Part shown: positions 14,887 to 23,030 of the stretch, piece after piece
Position numbering within the stretch: the first letter of the stretch is position 1
Layout of the letters: each line of letters begins with the position of its first letter
Origin: Streptomyces sp. MH60
Lineage (GTDB): Bacteria; Actinomycetota; Actinomycetes; Streptomycetales; Streptomycetaceae
Reading direction: 5' to 3'
Length of the DNA: 38,854 nt
Assembly (NCBI RefSeq): GCF_002939385.1
Contig: NZ_MULI01000068.1
Location: forward strand, 1-38,854
The notes under the pieces: model-generated
The model's database searches: none
What the model saw: only the letters and a program-made list of their open reading frames with translations
What the model was told of the DNA's origin: nothing
Made by a program: the position numbers and the translations under genes

Positions 14887-15363
14887 CTAGGACTCCGGCA
14901 GCTCCGTCTCGTCCTCCACGACATGCACCGCGGCCTCCTCGGCGCCCGCGGCCCCGCCGTCGATGCCGACGTCCTCCGCGACGCTCTCCTTGGTGGTGTC
15001 GGTGCGTACGCCCTCGTCGGGGGCGACCAGACGGCCGGCCCGGTCGGTGCCCGCCTCCGGGTCGACCGGTTCGCCCTCGCCGTCGGGTTCGTCGCCGACG
15101 CCGTCCCCGTCGGGTGCCGACACGTCCGGCACCTCCTCGGCCAGCCGTTCGTCGAGGGTCTCGCCGTCGTGCTGCTCGGCGGCCGTGGTGCCGTGCTTGG
15201 TCACGCCCAGGGGCTTCTCCGGCGGGGAGTAGCCCTCGTCGAGCGTGTCGTCGTAGGTCCTCTCGTCGACGGCGTCCTGGAGGTCGAGGGGCGCGGCGTC
15301 CTCCTGCTCCTCGTTGGTTCTGGTGGGCTGGTAGGCGTCGTCGGCCATCGGGTCCGTGCCCAT
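14887..15363 (-). CDS. DUF5709 family acidic protein
   Basis: A 158-residue, strongly acidic, hydrophilic protein starting at ATG 15363-15361 after GGGAGG. Residues 28-60 (AVDERTYDDTLDEGYSPPEK) match the DUF5709 consensus of actinobacteria, with a repeat-like LDERLAEEVPD near 70-82. The C-terminal half is low-complexity Asp/Glu/Gly. No cysteine, signal peptide or membrane segment. Function is unknown; related proteins are typical of Streptomyces and are abundant and disordered. It lies 73 bp downstream of the glycosyltransferase gene on the same strand. Confidence 0.85.
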   Translation of the reverse strand: MGTDPMADDAYQPTRTNEEQEDAAPLDLQDAVDERTYDDTLDEGYSPPEKPLGVTKHGTTAAEQHDGETLDERLAEEVPDVSAPDGDGVGDEPDGEGEPVDPEAGTDRAGRLVAPDEGVRTDTTKESVAEDVGIDGGAAGAEEAAVHVVEDETELPES

Positions 15364-15436
15364 CGCTGCCTCCCTCTCGCGCTGCGTCGGCTCGTTCGTC
15401 TCGCTGTCCGGGTTCGCGTTTCCCGATACGCGATCT

Positions 15437-16930
15437 CTAACCCGGGGGTGCGATCCGGATCTCCAGGTCGGTGACGCGGTACGACGCCCAGTCGCGGGCG
15501 TAGGCGGGCGGGGTGCCGCCGGGGCCGGTGAGGGCGGCGACCGGGATGCGCCGGGCGGTGTGCACGATCTCGGCGGCGGTGGTGTTCTCGTTGTTGCCGC
15601 TGGTGGCGCCGGAGGAGCAGCCCGTGTAGTAGCCGACCGGGATGGACTCGTGCTCGGTGAGCAGGCAGGGCGGGCTGACCCCGAGCCGGTGCAGTTCGTC
15701 GGCGACCCTGGCCCAGTCCTCGCGGCTCTCGACGTTGCGGTCCACGGTGCCCACGAGCACCGAGAACTGGACCGCGAGGTGCCCGGTCACCGCGAGCGCG
15801 ACCAGCGTCGCGGCCACCGGCCGCCACCGGTCCCGCCCGGCCTTGACCAGGTGCCACAGCGCGTCGGCGACCGGCACGGCGAGCAGGGCGTAGGCGGGCT
15901 GCAGGAAGCGGGGCGCCGCGTAGCCGATCATGAACAGGTACGGCACCGCGGCCGTGACGGCGCAGGCCAGCGGGAGCAGTGTCGCGGTGGCGCGGCGGGC
16001 CCGGACCGCGACGACCGCGCCGAGGACGGCGACGACCGGGAGGAGCAGCCACCACAGGGTGACGACCGGGTGCGGCATCGCTCCGGTGCACGGCCGGCAC
16101 AGGCCCCGTCCGCCCAGGCTGCGCATCTGGTCGTCGACGGCGATGTTCCAGCCGAGGTCGCCCTGGATCTCCGAGGCCCGGGACAGCCGCTCCCCGAGGC
16201 CGCCGTACCAGGCGTACGCCTCGATCACCCACTCCACTCCCCCGGCCGCGAGACCTCCCGCCAGAGCCAGCAGCAGCGGCCAGTGGCGGCGCGCGAGGAC
16301 GAGGACCAGCAGGGGCAGGGCCACCCAGACCGCGTCGGTGGGCCGCATCAGCGCCATGAGCACGGCCCCGGCGGCCACCCCCCACAGTGCGCCCCGGCCG
16401 GCGCGCCCCCGCCCGGCCCCCAGGACGCGCAGGGCGCAGCCCACGGTGACGAGGGCGCCGATCGCGACCCAGTAGTTGGGCATGGCCTGCGGGCCGTAGA
16501 AGAGGGTCACCCACAGGGTGGCGAAGAAGGCGCCGGCCGTGGCGAGGACCCGGGTCGGGAACAGGCCCTTCCAGGCGCGCAGGGCGAGGTACAGCCCAAG
16601 GCCCGAGAGGACGGCGAGGTAGCCGCGCAGGAGTTCGGTGGAGGCCGACCAGGAGGCGACGGGTGCCGCCAGCAGGGAGACGCCCCGGGAGCGCGGGGCG
16701 CTGAAGAAGGCGGCGGGGTGGTGGGTGGTGACCTGGCTGACGTACACGATCTCGTCCCAGCCGAGGCCCATCGAGGGATGTACTAAGACCAGTTGGGCCA
16801 GGACGAAGACGGCGGCGACCACCGCGACCGGCGCGTCGCCGCGCAGCCGCCGGGGGGTGCCGGACGTCCCCGCCGCCTCACCGCCGCGTCCGCGTCTGCC
16901 GACGAGAATTGCGTTCGCGCCGTCGGCCAT
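15437..16930 (-). CDS. Polytopic GT-C type membrane glycosyltransferase (PMT/ArnT-like)
   Basis: A 497-residue membrane protein with about 10-11 hydrophobic helices from residue 33 onward. The first extracytoplasmic loop holds GLGWDEIVYVSQ (~55-66), the acidic Asp-Glu motif of GT-C enzymes that use polyprenyl-phosphate sugars, such as protein mannosyltransferases and ArnT-like transferases. CRPCTGAMPHP lies in a loop near residues 282-292, and a soluble C-terminal domain follows residue ~385 (REDWARVADELHRLG...). The start ATG 16930-16928 follows a purine-rich GGGGTGAGGGG stretch. The acceptor is unknown; cell-wall polymer or exported protein are the usual options. Confidence 0.8.
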   Translation of the reverse strand: MADGANAILVGRRGRGGEAAGTSGTPRRLRGDAPVAVVAAVFVLAQLVLVHPSMGLGWDEIVYVSQVTTHHPAAFFSAPRSRGVSLLAAPVASWSASTELLRGYLAVLSGLGLYLALRAWKGLFPTRVLATAGAFFATLWVTLFYGPQAMPNYWVAIGALVTVGCALRVLGAGRGRAGRGALWGVAAGAVLMALMRPTDAVWVALPLLVLVLARRHWPLLLALAGGLAAGGVEWVIEAYAWYGGLGERLSRASEIQGDLGWNIAVDDQMRSLGGRGLCRPCTGAMPHPVVTLWWLLLPVVAVLGAVVAVRARRATATLLPLACAVTAAVPYLFMIGYAAPRFLQPAYALLAVPVADALWHLVKAGRDRWRPVAATLVALAVTGHLAVQFSVLVGTVDRNVESREDWARVADELHRLGVSPPCLLTEHESIPVGYYTGCSSGATSGNNENTTAAEIVHTARRIPVAALTGPGGTPPAYARDWASYRVTDLEIRIAPPG

Positions 16931-17045
16931 CGTGCACCCCTCACCCCCGCTCGTCGCGGGGTGTCTCGTCCTTCACCTCCTGCCGCCTGTGGCTGGAGCC
17001 CGGAACCGCGTGAGTCCGAAATCCCGGAAAACATGATCAAACTAA

Positions 17046-17092
17046 CCCGCGCGCCACTGATCCGCAGGGCGGAACTCGGCCAGTCGCGCGGG
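17046..17092 (-). terminator. Three-part hairpin terminator after the GH65 gene
   Basis: CCCGCGCG (17046-17053) pairs with CGCGCGGG (17085-17092), ACTG (17056-17059) with CAGT (17081-17084), and TCCGC (17061-17065) with GCGGA (17069-17073). Stacked together these make one long stem with a small bulge. It begins 1 nt after the GH65 stop codon. A short AT-rich stretch (17028-17045) follows in the direction of transcription. Confidence 0.75.
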
Positions 17093-17093
17093 C

Positions 17094-19472
17094 TCATCCG
17101 TCGCCCGGGACCGACCGCTCGATGACGCCCGGACGGCGGTGCGGGGGCTGTTCGGGCGTGGGACGCCACTTGGGCGCGGAAATGCCGAGTGTGACGGGGC
17201 CGTCCCCGTTCACCTGCACCTCGGTCCCGTGGTGATGGATCGTCAGGGGCGGCCCGCCCAGCAGCGAGTACGACGCCCGGTCGGGACCGATCTCCACCTG
17301 CAGGCACCGGCCGCGGAACTGGAGCCGGAAGGCGAGGCGGCTGAACTTCTCGGGCAGGCGGGGCGTGAAGCGCAGGCTGTCGCCCTCCCGCCGGGTGCCG
17401 CCGAACCCGGCGACCAGCGCCATCCACGTACCGGCCAGGGAGGCGATGTGCAGTCCGTCGCGGGTGTTGTGCTCCAGGTCCGCGAGGTCCATCAGGGCGG
17501 CCTCGGTGGCGTAGTCGTAGGCGAGGCGCAGGTGGCCGGTCTGGGCGGCGACGACGGCCTGGCAGCACGCGGACAGCGAGGAGTCCCGTACGGTCAGCGG
17601 CTCGTAGTAGGCGAAGTTGGCGGCCATCTGGTCCTCGTCGCAGTGGGCGTCGAACCAGCTGCCGCAGGTGTACATGGCGAGCACGAGGTCGGACTGCTTG
17701 ACGACCTGCTTGCGGTAGATGTCGAAGTACGGGAAGTGCAGCATCAGCGGGTACTGGTCGGCGCCGGTGGCGGCGAAGTCCCAGCGCTGGTGGCGGGTGA
17801 AGCCGGCGTGCTGTTCGTGGACGCCGATCTCCTCGTTGTAGGGGATGTGCACGGCCTCGGCGGCGTCCCGCCATGCGGCGCTCTCCTCCGCGTCGACGCC
17901 GAGCCGGGTCGCCTCCTCCGGGTGGCGTTCGCACGCGTCGGCGGCGGCGAGCAGGTTGGAGCGCGCCATGAGGTTGGTGTACGTGTTGTCGTCGACGACG
18001 GCGCTGTACTCGTCGGGACCTGTGACGCCGTCGATGTGGAAGACGCCGTGGGGGTCGTGGTGGCCCAGCGAGCGCCACAGCCGGGCCGTCTCCACCAGGA
18101 GTTCGAGGGCGGTCTCGCGTTCGAAGTCGGTGTCGCCGGTCGCTGCCGTATAGCGCACCGCGGCGTGCGCGATGTCGGCGGCCACGTGGAACGCCGCCGT
18201 GCCGGCGGGCCAGTACGCGGAGCCCTCCGAGCCGTCGATGGTCCGCCAGGGGAAGGCGGCGCCGCGCAGCCCGAGCTGGGTGGCGCGGTCGCGGGCGGCG
18301 GGCAGGGTGGCCTGGCGCCAGCGCAGCGCCTCGGCGACCGCCTTGGGCGCGGTGTAGGTGAGGACGGGCAGCACGAACATCTCGGTGTCCCAGAACGCGT
18401 GGCCGTCGTATCCGGAGCCGGTCAGTCCCTTGGCCGGAATCGCGCGCTGCTCGGCGCGGGCGCCGGCCTGCAGCACGTGGAACAGGGCGAAACGGACGGC
18501 CTGCTGGATCTCCTCGTCGCCGTGCACCTCGACGTCCGCGCGGGCCCAGAAGTCGTCGAGGTAGTCCCGCTGTTCGGCCACGAGTCCGTCCCAGCCGCCG
18601 TGTGCGGCGGCGGCCAGCGCGGCCTCGACCTGGTCGCTCATCGCGGGCCGGGAGCGGGTGCCGGACCAGCCGTGGGCGACGGTCTTCTGCACCCGCAGCC
18701 GCTGGCCCGGGTCCAGGACGGAGGTGATGGTCAGGCGGGACACGTCCGTGTTGCTCTCGCTGCTGGTGGTGATCTCACCGGGCGCGTCGACGACGTGGTC
18801 GGCGGCCACGGCGACCCGGAGGCCGCTGCGCCGGGTGCGGTGGACCAGGCGCAGCCGGGAGCCGATGGCCAGGTCCTCCTCCGGTTCCAGCGGGGACTGC
18901 AGCGCCTGGGCCGCCCGGGGGTCGCCGTCGGCGCTGGGCAGGCTCTCGTTGGCGACCAGTTCGGACTGGATGACGATCCGGGTGCGGCTGTCGACGGGCT
19001 CGACCTCGTACTCCACGGCGGCGATGGCGCGCTGGGTGAGGGAGACCAGGCGGGTGGAGCGCACCCGGACGGTCGTACCGGCCGGCGAGGTCCACTCGCA
19101 GGTGCGTTCCAGCACACCGCGCCTGAGGTCCAGGGTGCGTTCGTGCTTGCCGAGCCGTCCGTAGCGCAGGTCGAAGGGCTCGTCGTCGACCAGCAGCCGC
19201 AGCAGCTTGCCGTTGGTGACGTTGATGACGGTCTGGCCCGACTCCGGGTAGCCGTAGCCCGCCTCGGCGTAGGGCAGCGGGTGGAGTTCGTAGACGCCGT
19301 TGAGGTAGCTGCCGGGGAGGCCGTGCGGTTCGCCCTCGTCGAGGTTGCCGCGCCAGCCGACGTGGCCGTTGGACAGGGCGAACACGGACTCGCTCTGGGC
19401 GAGCAGGTCGAGGTTGAGCGCCGTCTCGCGCACCCGCCAGGGCTCCACGGTGTACGTCCGGTTGGTGATCAC
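17094..19472 (-). CDS. Glycoside hydrolase family 65 disaccharide phosphorylase
   Basis: A 792-residue cytoplasmic enzyme that should split an alpha-linked glucose disaccharide (maltose, trehalose, kojibiose or nigerose) with phosphate, giving beta-glucose-1-phosphate and glucose. The layout is an N-terminal beta-sandwich (~1-270), helical linker, (alpha/alpha)6 barrel (~310-690) and C-terminal beta-sheet domain. Motifs include AKGLTGSGYDGHAFWDTE at 347-364, the catalytic acid Glu488 in GPDEYS, and the phosphate-site KQSDLVLAMY further on. The GTG start at 19472-19470 overlaps the stop codon of the HAD gene by sharing GTGA, so translation is coupled. The beta-phosphoglucomutase partner supports phosphorolysis over hydrolysis. 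Exact substrate cannot be read from sequence. Confidence 0.93.
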   Translation of the reverse strand: MITNRTYTVEPWRVRETALNLDLLAQSESVFALSNGHVGWRGNLDEGEPHGLPGSYLNGVYELHPLPYAEAGYGYPESGQTVINVTNGKLLRLLVDDEPFDLRYGRLGKHERTLDLRRGVLERTCEWTSPAGTTVRVRSTRLVSLTQRAIAAVEYEVEPVDSRTRIVIQSELVANESLPSADGDPRAAQALQSPLEPEEDLAIGSRLRLVHRTRRSGLRVAVAADHVVDAPGEITTSSESNTDVSRLTITSVLDPGQRLRVQKTVAHGWSGTRSRPAMSDQVEAALAAAAHGGWDGLVAEQRDYLDDFWARADVEVHGDEEIQQAVRFALFHVLQAGARAEQRAIPAKGLTGSGYDGHAFWDTEMFVLPVLTYTAPKAVAEALRWRQATLPAARDRATQLGLRGAAFPWRTIDGSEGSAYWPAGTAAFHVAADIAHAAVRYTAATGDTDFERETALELLVETARLWRSLGHHDPHGVFHIDGVTGPDEYSAVVDDNTYTNLMARSNLLAAADACERHPEEATRLGVDAEESAAWRDAAEAVHIPYNEEIGVHEQHAGFTRHQRWDFAATGADQYPLMLHFPYFDIYRKQVVKQSDLVLAMYTCGSWFDAHCDEDQMAANFAYYEPLTVRDSSLSACCQAVVAAQTGHLRLAYDYATEAALMDLADLEHNTRDGLHIASLAGTWMALVAGFGGTRREGDSLRFTPRLPEKFSRLAFRLQFRGRCLQVEIGPDRASYSLLGGPPLTIHHHGTEVQVNGDGPVTLGISAPKWRPTPEQPPHRRPGVIERSVPGDG

Positions 19473-20209
19473 GCGTGGCCCCCCAGCTCGGCGAGGTCCT
19501 TGACGACGCGGTCGGCGCCGTGGGCGTAGAGGGCGTCGGTCTGGCCGACGCGGTCGACGCCGACGACGTAGCCGAAGTGTCCGGAGCGGCCGGCGTCCAT
19601 CCCGGCCAGCGCGTCCTCGAAGACGGCGGCGCGGGACGGGTCGACGCCGAGGTCGCGGGCGGCGGCCAGGAAGGTGTCGGGGTGCGGTTTGCCCGGCAGT
19701 TTCCTCTCCCGGGCCACGACGCCGTCGATCCGCACGTCGAACAGCCGCTCGGCGTCGATGGAGTGCAGCACGTCCCGGGTGTTGGCGCTGGAGGAGACGA
19801 TCGCGGTGGCGAGCCCGGCGTCGCGGACGGCGTCGATGTAACGCAGCGTGCCCTCGTAGGGCTCCACGCCGTCGGTGCGGATCTTCTCCAGGAGGAGTTC
19901 GTTCTTGCGGTTGCCGACGCCGTTGACGGTCCGCGCGTCCGGTGGGTCGTCGGGGGTGCCCTCGGGCAGCTCGACGCCTCGGGAGGCGAGGAAGGAGCGG
20001 ACGCCGTCGGCGCGGGGGCGGCCGTCGACGTACTGGTCGTAGTCGGAGTCGGTGAAGGGCCGGAAGTCCGTGCCGTCCCGCTCGCGCAGGAAGGCGTCGA
20101 ACGTCTCCTTCCAGGCGGCGGCGTGCACCACCGCCGTCCTGGTGACGACCCCGTCGAGGTCGAAGAGGCAGGCCTGGATGTCGTCGGGAAGTCCGAGCTG
20201 CGTCGTCAT
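19469..20209 (-). CDS. pgmB: HAD-family beta-phosphoglucomutase
   Basis: A 246-residue HAD-IA hydrolase-fold protein that should convert beta-glucose-1-phosphate to glucose-6-phosphate. The ATG at 20209-20207 gives MTTQLGLPDDIQACLFDLDG; a purine-rich GTGGGGGT precedes it. Motif I is FDLDG with Asp17 nucleophile and Asp19 acid/base, followed by the cap domain (~25-125), motif II at SSS (139-141), motif III Lys174 (GKPHPDTF) and motif IV EDALAG (198-203). Ser/Thr-rich VSSSANT matches the phosphoglucomutase subgroup. Its stop overlaps the GH65 start, a classic phosphorylase/mutase operon. An alternative role as a general sugar phosphatase is less likely given the neighbour. Confidence 0.9.
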   Translation of the reverse strand: MTTQLGLPDDIQACLFDLDGVVTRTAVVHAAAWKETFDAFLRERDGTDFRPFTDSDYDQYVDGRPRADGVRSFLASRGVELPEGTPDDPPDARTVNGVGNRKNELLLEKIRTDGVEPYEGTLRYIDAVRDAGLATAIVSSSANTRDVLHSIDAERLFDVRIDGVVARERKLPGKPHPDTFLAAARDLGVDPSRAAVFEDALAGMDAGRSGHFGYVVGVDRVGQTDALYAHGADRVVKDLAELGGHA

Positions 20210-20262
20210 ACCCCCACAGTTCCCCGCCGGGGCGGGTCCGATCAGGTGACACACTGTGCGGT

Positions 20263-20940
20263 GTGCCGCCGACTTTCCAGGATCTGCTCGCCCGTGCCCG
20301 CCGGCTCCCCCGTCCCGGGCGGCGCGCGATCCTCGGCATCGCGGGCAGTCCCGGCGCGGGGAAGTCGACTCTCGCCGAGTCTTTGGTGCGGGAGCTGAAC
20401 GGTCCGGGCGAACCGTGGGTGGCGCACGTGCCGATGGACGGCTTCCACCTCGCCGACGCGGAACTGGACCGGCTGGGCCGCCGGGACCGCAAGGGCGCGC
20501 CGGACACCTTCGACGCGGCCGGGTACGCGGCGCTGCTGGAACGGCTGCGCGCGGAGCGGTACGACGACGTCGTCTACGCGCCCGGCTTCGAACGGGTGCT
20601 GGAGCAGCCGCTCGCCGGGGCCGTGCCGGTGCCGCCCTCGGCCCGGCTGGTCGTGACGGAGGGCAACTACCTGCTGCTGGAGAGCGGGCCCTGGGCGCGG
20701 GTGCGGTCCTGCCTCGACGAGGTGTGGTTCTGCGGGCTGGAGGAGCCGGAGCGCGTCAGACGGCTCGTGGCGCGGCACGAGCGGTTCGGCAAGTCCCCCG
20801 AGGACGCGGCCGCGTGGGCGCTCGGCCCCGACCAGCGCAACGCCGACCTGGTCGCCGCCACCCGGCACCTGGCCGACCTGGTGGTACCGGCTCAGGCGGT
20901 GCCGGACGCCCGGGGATCCGCGCCCTCAGCTCCTGGGTGA
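20263..20940 (+). CDS. Uridine-kinase-like/FrcK-type nucleoside or sugar kinase
   Basis: A 225-residue P-loop kinase of the phosphoribulokinase/uridine kinase/pantothenate kinase group. Walker A is GIAGSPGAGKST at residues 25-36, with HVPMDGFHLADAELDRLGRRD at ~55-75 as the substrate-loop signature (MDGFH) and VVTEGNYLL near 130-138. DQRNADLV near the C-terminus is the usual nucleotide-contact motif. Related proteins are often labelled nucleoside/nucleotide kinase or fructokinase-like FrcK; the substrate is not determinable. The GTG at 20263 is 53 bp from the divergent mutase start and has no strong ribosome site. Near-abutting at the 3' end with the 57-residue convergent gene (5-bp gap). Confidence 0.85.
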   Translation: MPPTFQDLLARARRLPRPGRRAILGIAGSPGAGKSTLAESLVRELNGPGEPWVAHVPMDGFHLADAELDRLGRRDRKGAPDTFDAAGYAALLERLRAERYDDVVYAPGFERVLEQPLAGAVPVPPSARLVVTEGNYLLLESGPWARVRSCLDEVWFCGLEEPERVRRLVARHERFGKSPEDAAAWALGPDQRNADLVAATRHLADLVVPAQAVPDARGSAPSAPG

Positions 20941-20945
20941 CGCGG

Positions 20946-21119
20946 TCACTCCTCGTCGAAGTCGTCGGGGCGAACGTGCGCCTCTTCGAGGGCCTCGCGC
21001 AGGGTCCGGCCGGTGCCGCCGGGCGGACGGGGTTCGTCCTCCTCGCGCTCGCGCCGACGCCGGCCGAGGACGTCGTCGGTGGTGTCGGTCTTCGGCCGGT
21101 TCTCTTCCGGGACGGTCAT
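20946..21119 (-). CDS. Small charged protein, 57 residues
   Basis: Starts at ATG 21119-21117 after a good GAGGAG site. The protein is extremely charged (alternating Arg and Glu/Asp: GRRRREREEDEPRP) and ends in a probable helix with acidic tail (LREALEEAHVRPDDFDEE). No membrane segment or cysteine. No family recognised. The ribosome site and convergent packing against the kinase gene support it as real. Confidence 0.6.
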   Translation of the reverse strand: MTVPEENRPKTDTTDDVLGRRRREREEDEPRPPGGTGRTLREALEEAHVRPDDFDEE

Positions 21120-21410
21120 GGCGTCGGCTCCTCGTCCGTGTCTGTGGGTCCTTCCGTGACGCCGGGTTCCCGGGCGACGCGGTGCTATCCCCGCCCGGGG
21201 GTGATGCGGCGCGGTGCCGTCCGGGGGCGCGGTGACGTCCCTCCGGGGGCTGCGGTGAGGTCCTTCGGGGCGCGACGTAGGGCGGTGCGGGGCTGTCTCG
21301 TCCCGGCCGGTGCCGTGCGGTCCTCGGGCGCGGCGGTCCGCTCTGCCGGGTGCGGGGGGTGGGTTATGTTGACCTCCGTGGGAGACATGGGAGACAAGGG
21401 AGGCGCACCC

Positions 21411-22328
21411 GTGCCATCGCCGCAGCAGGCACGTGCACAGGCGTCGGCGATCACCTCGGGACGGGCCGCCCCGGAGTCGGAGATCTCCCCCACCTCCCGG
21501 CTCAGGACGCTCTTCGACCGGCCCCGCCTCTCCCCGGGGCAGCGGCGCATCGCGCAGTACCTCATCGAGCACCTCACCGAGGCGGCGTTCCTGTCGATCA
21601 CCGACCTCGCCGACCGGGTGGGCGTGAGCCAGCCGTCGGTCACGCGGTTCGCCTCGGCGGTCGGCTTCAGCGGCTACCCGGCGTTGCGGGAGCAACTCCA
21701 GGCGATCGCGCTGGGCGGCCGGGGCGCGTCCGCGGCCGAGGAGTACCAGGGCAACGAACTGCAGGCGGCCGTGGACGCCGAGATCGAGAACCTGGAGAAC
21801 CTGCGGCGCGACTTCGCCGACGCGGACCGGGTGATCGACGTCGGCCGCGAGCTGGCCGCCTCGGCGCCCCTGACCGTTCTCGGGCTGCGCATCTCCGTCT
21901 CGCTCGCCGAGTACTTCGCCTACGCGGCCCGCCGGGTCCATCCCGACGTGCGCCTGGTCACCCGGGGCGGCACGGTCGCCTACGACGCCCTGCTCCAGTC
22001 CCGGGAGGCGGGCGGCACCTGGGTGCTGGCCTTCTCCATGCCCCGGCACGCCCACGAGACCCTGGGCGCCGTGCGCGTGGCACGCGGCGCCGGGCTGAAG
22101 GTGGCGCTGATCACCGACCTCGCGCTCGGCCCGGTCGTGGACGAGGCCGACGTCACCTTCGCCACCGGCACGGGCTCCCGGCTCGTCTTCGACTCCTACG
22201 CGGCGCCGGGCGTGATGTGCGCGGCACTGCTGCAGGCCATGACCGACGCCGATCCCGAGCGGACGCAGGCGCGGCTGGAGGAGTACGAGCAGGTCGCGGA
22301 CCAGCACCAGTTCTTCCTGCGCGACTGA
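21411..22328 (+). CDS. MurR/RpiR-family transcriptional regulator
   Basis: A 305-residue regulator with an N-terminal helix-turn-helix of the RpiR type (residues ~28-100, with SITDLADRVGVSQPSVTRFA as recognition region) and a C-terminal SIS sugar-phosphate-binding domain (~120-270: LTVLGLRISVSLAEYFAY, TWVLAFSMPRHAHETLGAV, VALITDLALGPV). Such proteins sense phosphosugars such as N-acetylmuramic acid-6-phosphate. The GTG at 21411 is chosen because GGGAGG lies 7 nt upstream; ATG 21366 or 21387 in the same frame lack such spacing. No amino-sugar gene is adjacent, so it may act in trans. The nearby GH65/mutase operon is a possible but unproven target. Confidence 0.85.
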   Translation: MPSPQQARAQASAITSGRAAPESEISPTSRLRTLFDRPRLSPGQRRIAQYLIEHLTEAAFLSITDLADRVGVSQPSVTRFASAVGFSGYPALREQLQAIALGGRGASAAEEYQGNELQAAVDAEIENLENLRRDFADADRVIDVGRELAASAPLTVLGLRISVSLAEYFAYAARRVHPDVRLVTRGGTVAYDALLQSREAGGTWVLAFSMPRHAHETLGAVRVARGAGLKVALITDLALGPVVDEADVTFATGTGSRLVFDSYAAPGVMCAALLQAMTDADPERTQARLEEYEQVADQHQFFLRD

Positions 22329-22352
22329 GCCGCCCGGCGACTGGCCGGCGCA

Positions 22353-22371
22353 GACGGGGTCATCCCCCGTC
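22353..22371 (+). terminator. Hairpin terminator after the RpiR gene
   Basis: GACGGGG (22353-22359) pairs perfectly with CCCCGTC (22365-22371) around a 5-nt loop and is followed by AAAGC. It begins 25 nt after the RpiR stop. A second, imperfect stem lies at 22331-22350. Confidence 0.7.
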
Positions 22372-22380
22372 AAAGCAGGC

Positions 22381-22430
22381 ATGAATGTTTTCATACGTCT
22401 TGCAAACCGGAAGGCATATATAAATACTGC
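22381..22430 (+). promoter_or_regulatory. AT-rich promoter-like island
   Basis: About 50 bp with much lower G/C than anything near it. ATGAA (22381-22385) and TTCAT (22390-22394) form an inverted pair. TTGCAA at 22400-22405 could serve as -35, with TATAAA (22419-22424) or TAAATA (22421-22426) as -10, though the spacing of 13-15 is short. A promoter or AT-binding-protein site is inferred. Confidence 0.45.
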
Positions 22431-22638
22431 TCACGGATCGCGACCCGGCCGCCCCGGAACGCGTCCGACCTGCCGCGAACACCTCGGCCGCCGACTCCTA
22501 CCCGCTCCGGCGCACCGGGTGTTCCGGAGCGGGCATCGCCTGCGCGAGCGCCCGCGGCGGTCCCGGTCGTCCCCTGGACCGGGACCGCCCCCACCCGTCG
22601 CCCACCCCGTCGACGCCGCACCCCCGGAAGCGATGATC

Positions 22639-23016
22639 ATGCCCCTGACGACCACGCGCATCAGCCCGGACTGGCCCTGCCAGGTCAAGACCCCCGGCAG
22701 TTACGACTGGGAACGCTCGGCCACCAGGTGGCTGCGCGAGCTGGTCCCGGCGCGCTACGCCGGCTATCCGGCCCTGATCCGGCACCCGGTGCTGCTCGCC
22801 CGCCATGCGCAGCTCCAGGTCCAGCAGGAGATCCGGGTGGCCCGCACCGCGCTGCAGACCGCCCGGGCGGACCTGCCGCGGCTCGGCCTGCACGAGGCGG
22901 CCATCGAGCACACCATCAAGCTGTACGCGGCGGAGGTGCTCCAGTTGCAGCACATCGCGCGCAGCGTACGGGCCGTCACCGAGGCGCTGGCCGAGCGGGG
23001 CACCGCCGGACGCTGA
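22639..23016 (+). CDS. Conserved-looking hypothetical protein, 125 residues
   Basis: ATG 22639 has GGAAG 8 nt upstream; the nearby ATG at 22633 would leave only 2 nt. The protein starts MPLTTTRISPDWPCQVK and is mostly helical and basic from residue 22 on, with a long amphipathic helix region (AQLQVQQEIRVARTALQTARA, then LQLQHIARSVRAVTEAL). One cysteine; no signal peptide. It resembles lone Streptomyces proteins of unknown function, from memory only. It lies downstream of an AT-rich promoter-like island. Confidence 0.75.
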   Translation: MPLTTTRISPDWPCQVKTPGSYDWERSATRWLRELVPARYAGYPALIRHPVLLARHAQLQVQQEIRVARTALQTARADLPRLGLHEAAIEHTIKLYAAEVLQLQHIARSVRAVTEALAERGTAGR

Positions 23017-23030
23017 CCGGCCGACACACC

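Larger units (their letters stand above)
22329..22638. other. 310-bp intergenic region with terminators and an AT-rich promoter-like island
   Basis: No gene seen. It contains the RpiR terminator, then an abrupt AT-rich pocket at about 22379-22430, then some 200 bp of ordinary GC-rich sequence before the next start. The leader of the downstream gene would be about 200 nt if transcription starts in the pocket. I do not recognise a riboswitch. Confidence 0.6.

Noticed and set aside
17139..19529. A ~796-residue plus-strand frame opposite the GH65 gene.
   Set aside because: It is Gly/Val/Arg-rich shadow sequence; the minus strand carries all GH65 motifs.
20263..22328. One continuous plus-strand frame spanning the kinase region and the RpiR gene.
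   Set aside because: The first part is out of frame with the kinase and is shadow sequence; the RpiR protein starts at 21411 with a clear ribosome site.
22381..22638. Upstream extension of the 125-residue gene starting in the AT-rich pocket.
   Set aside because: The added sequence is Arg/Pro/Ser-rich and unlike the rest; the pocket looks like a promoter, and GGAAG fits the start at 22639.
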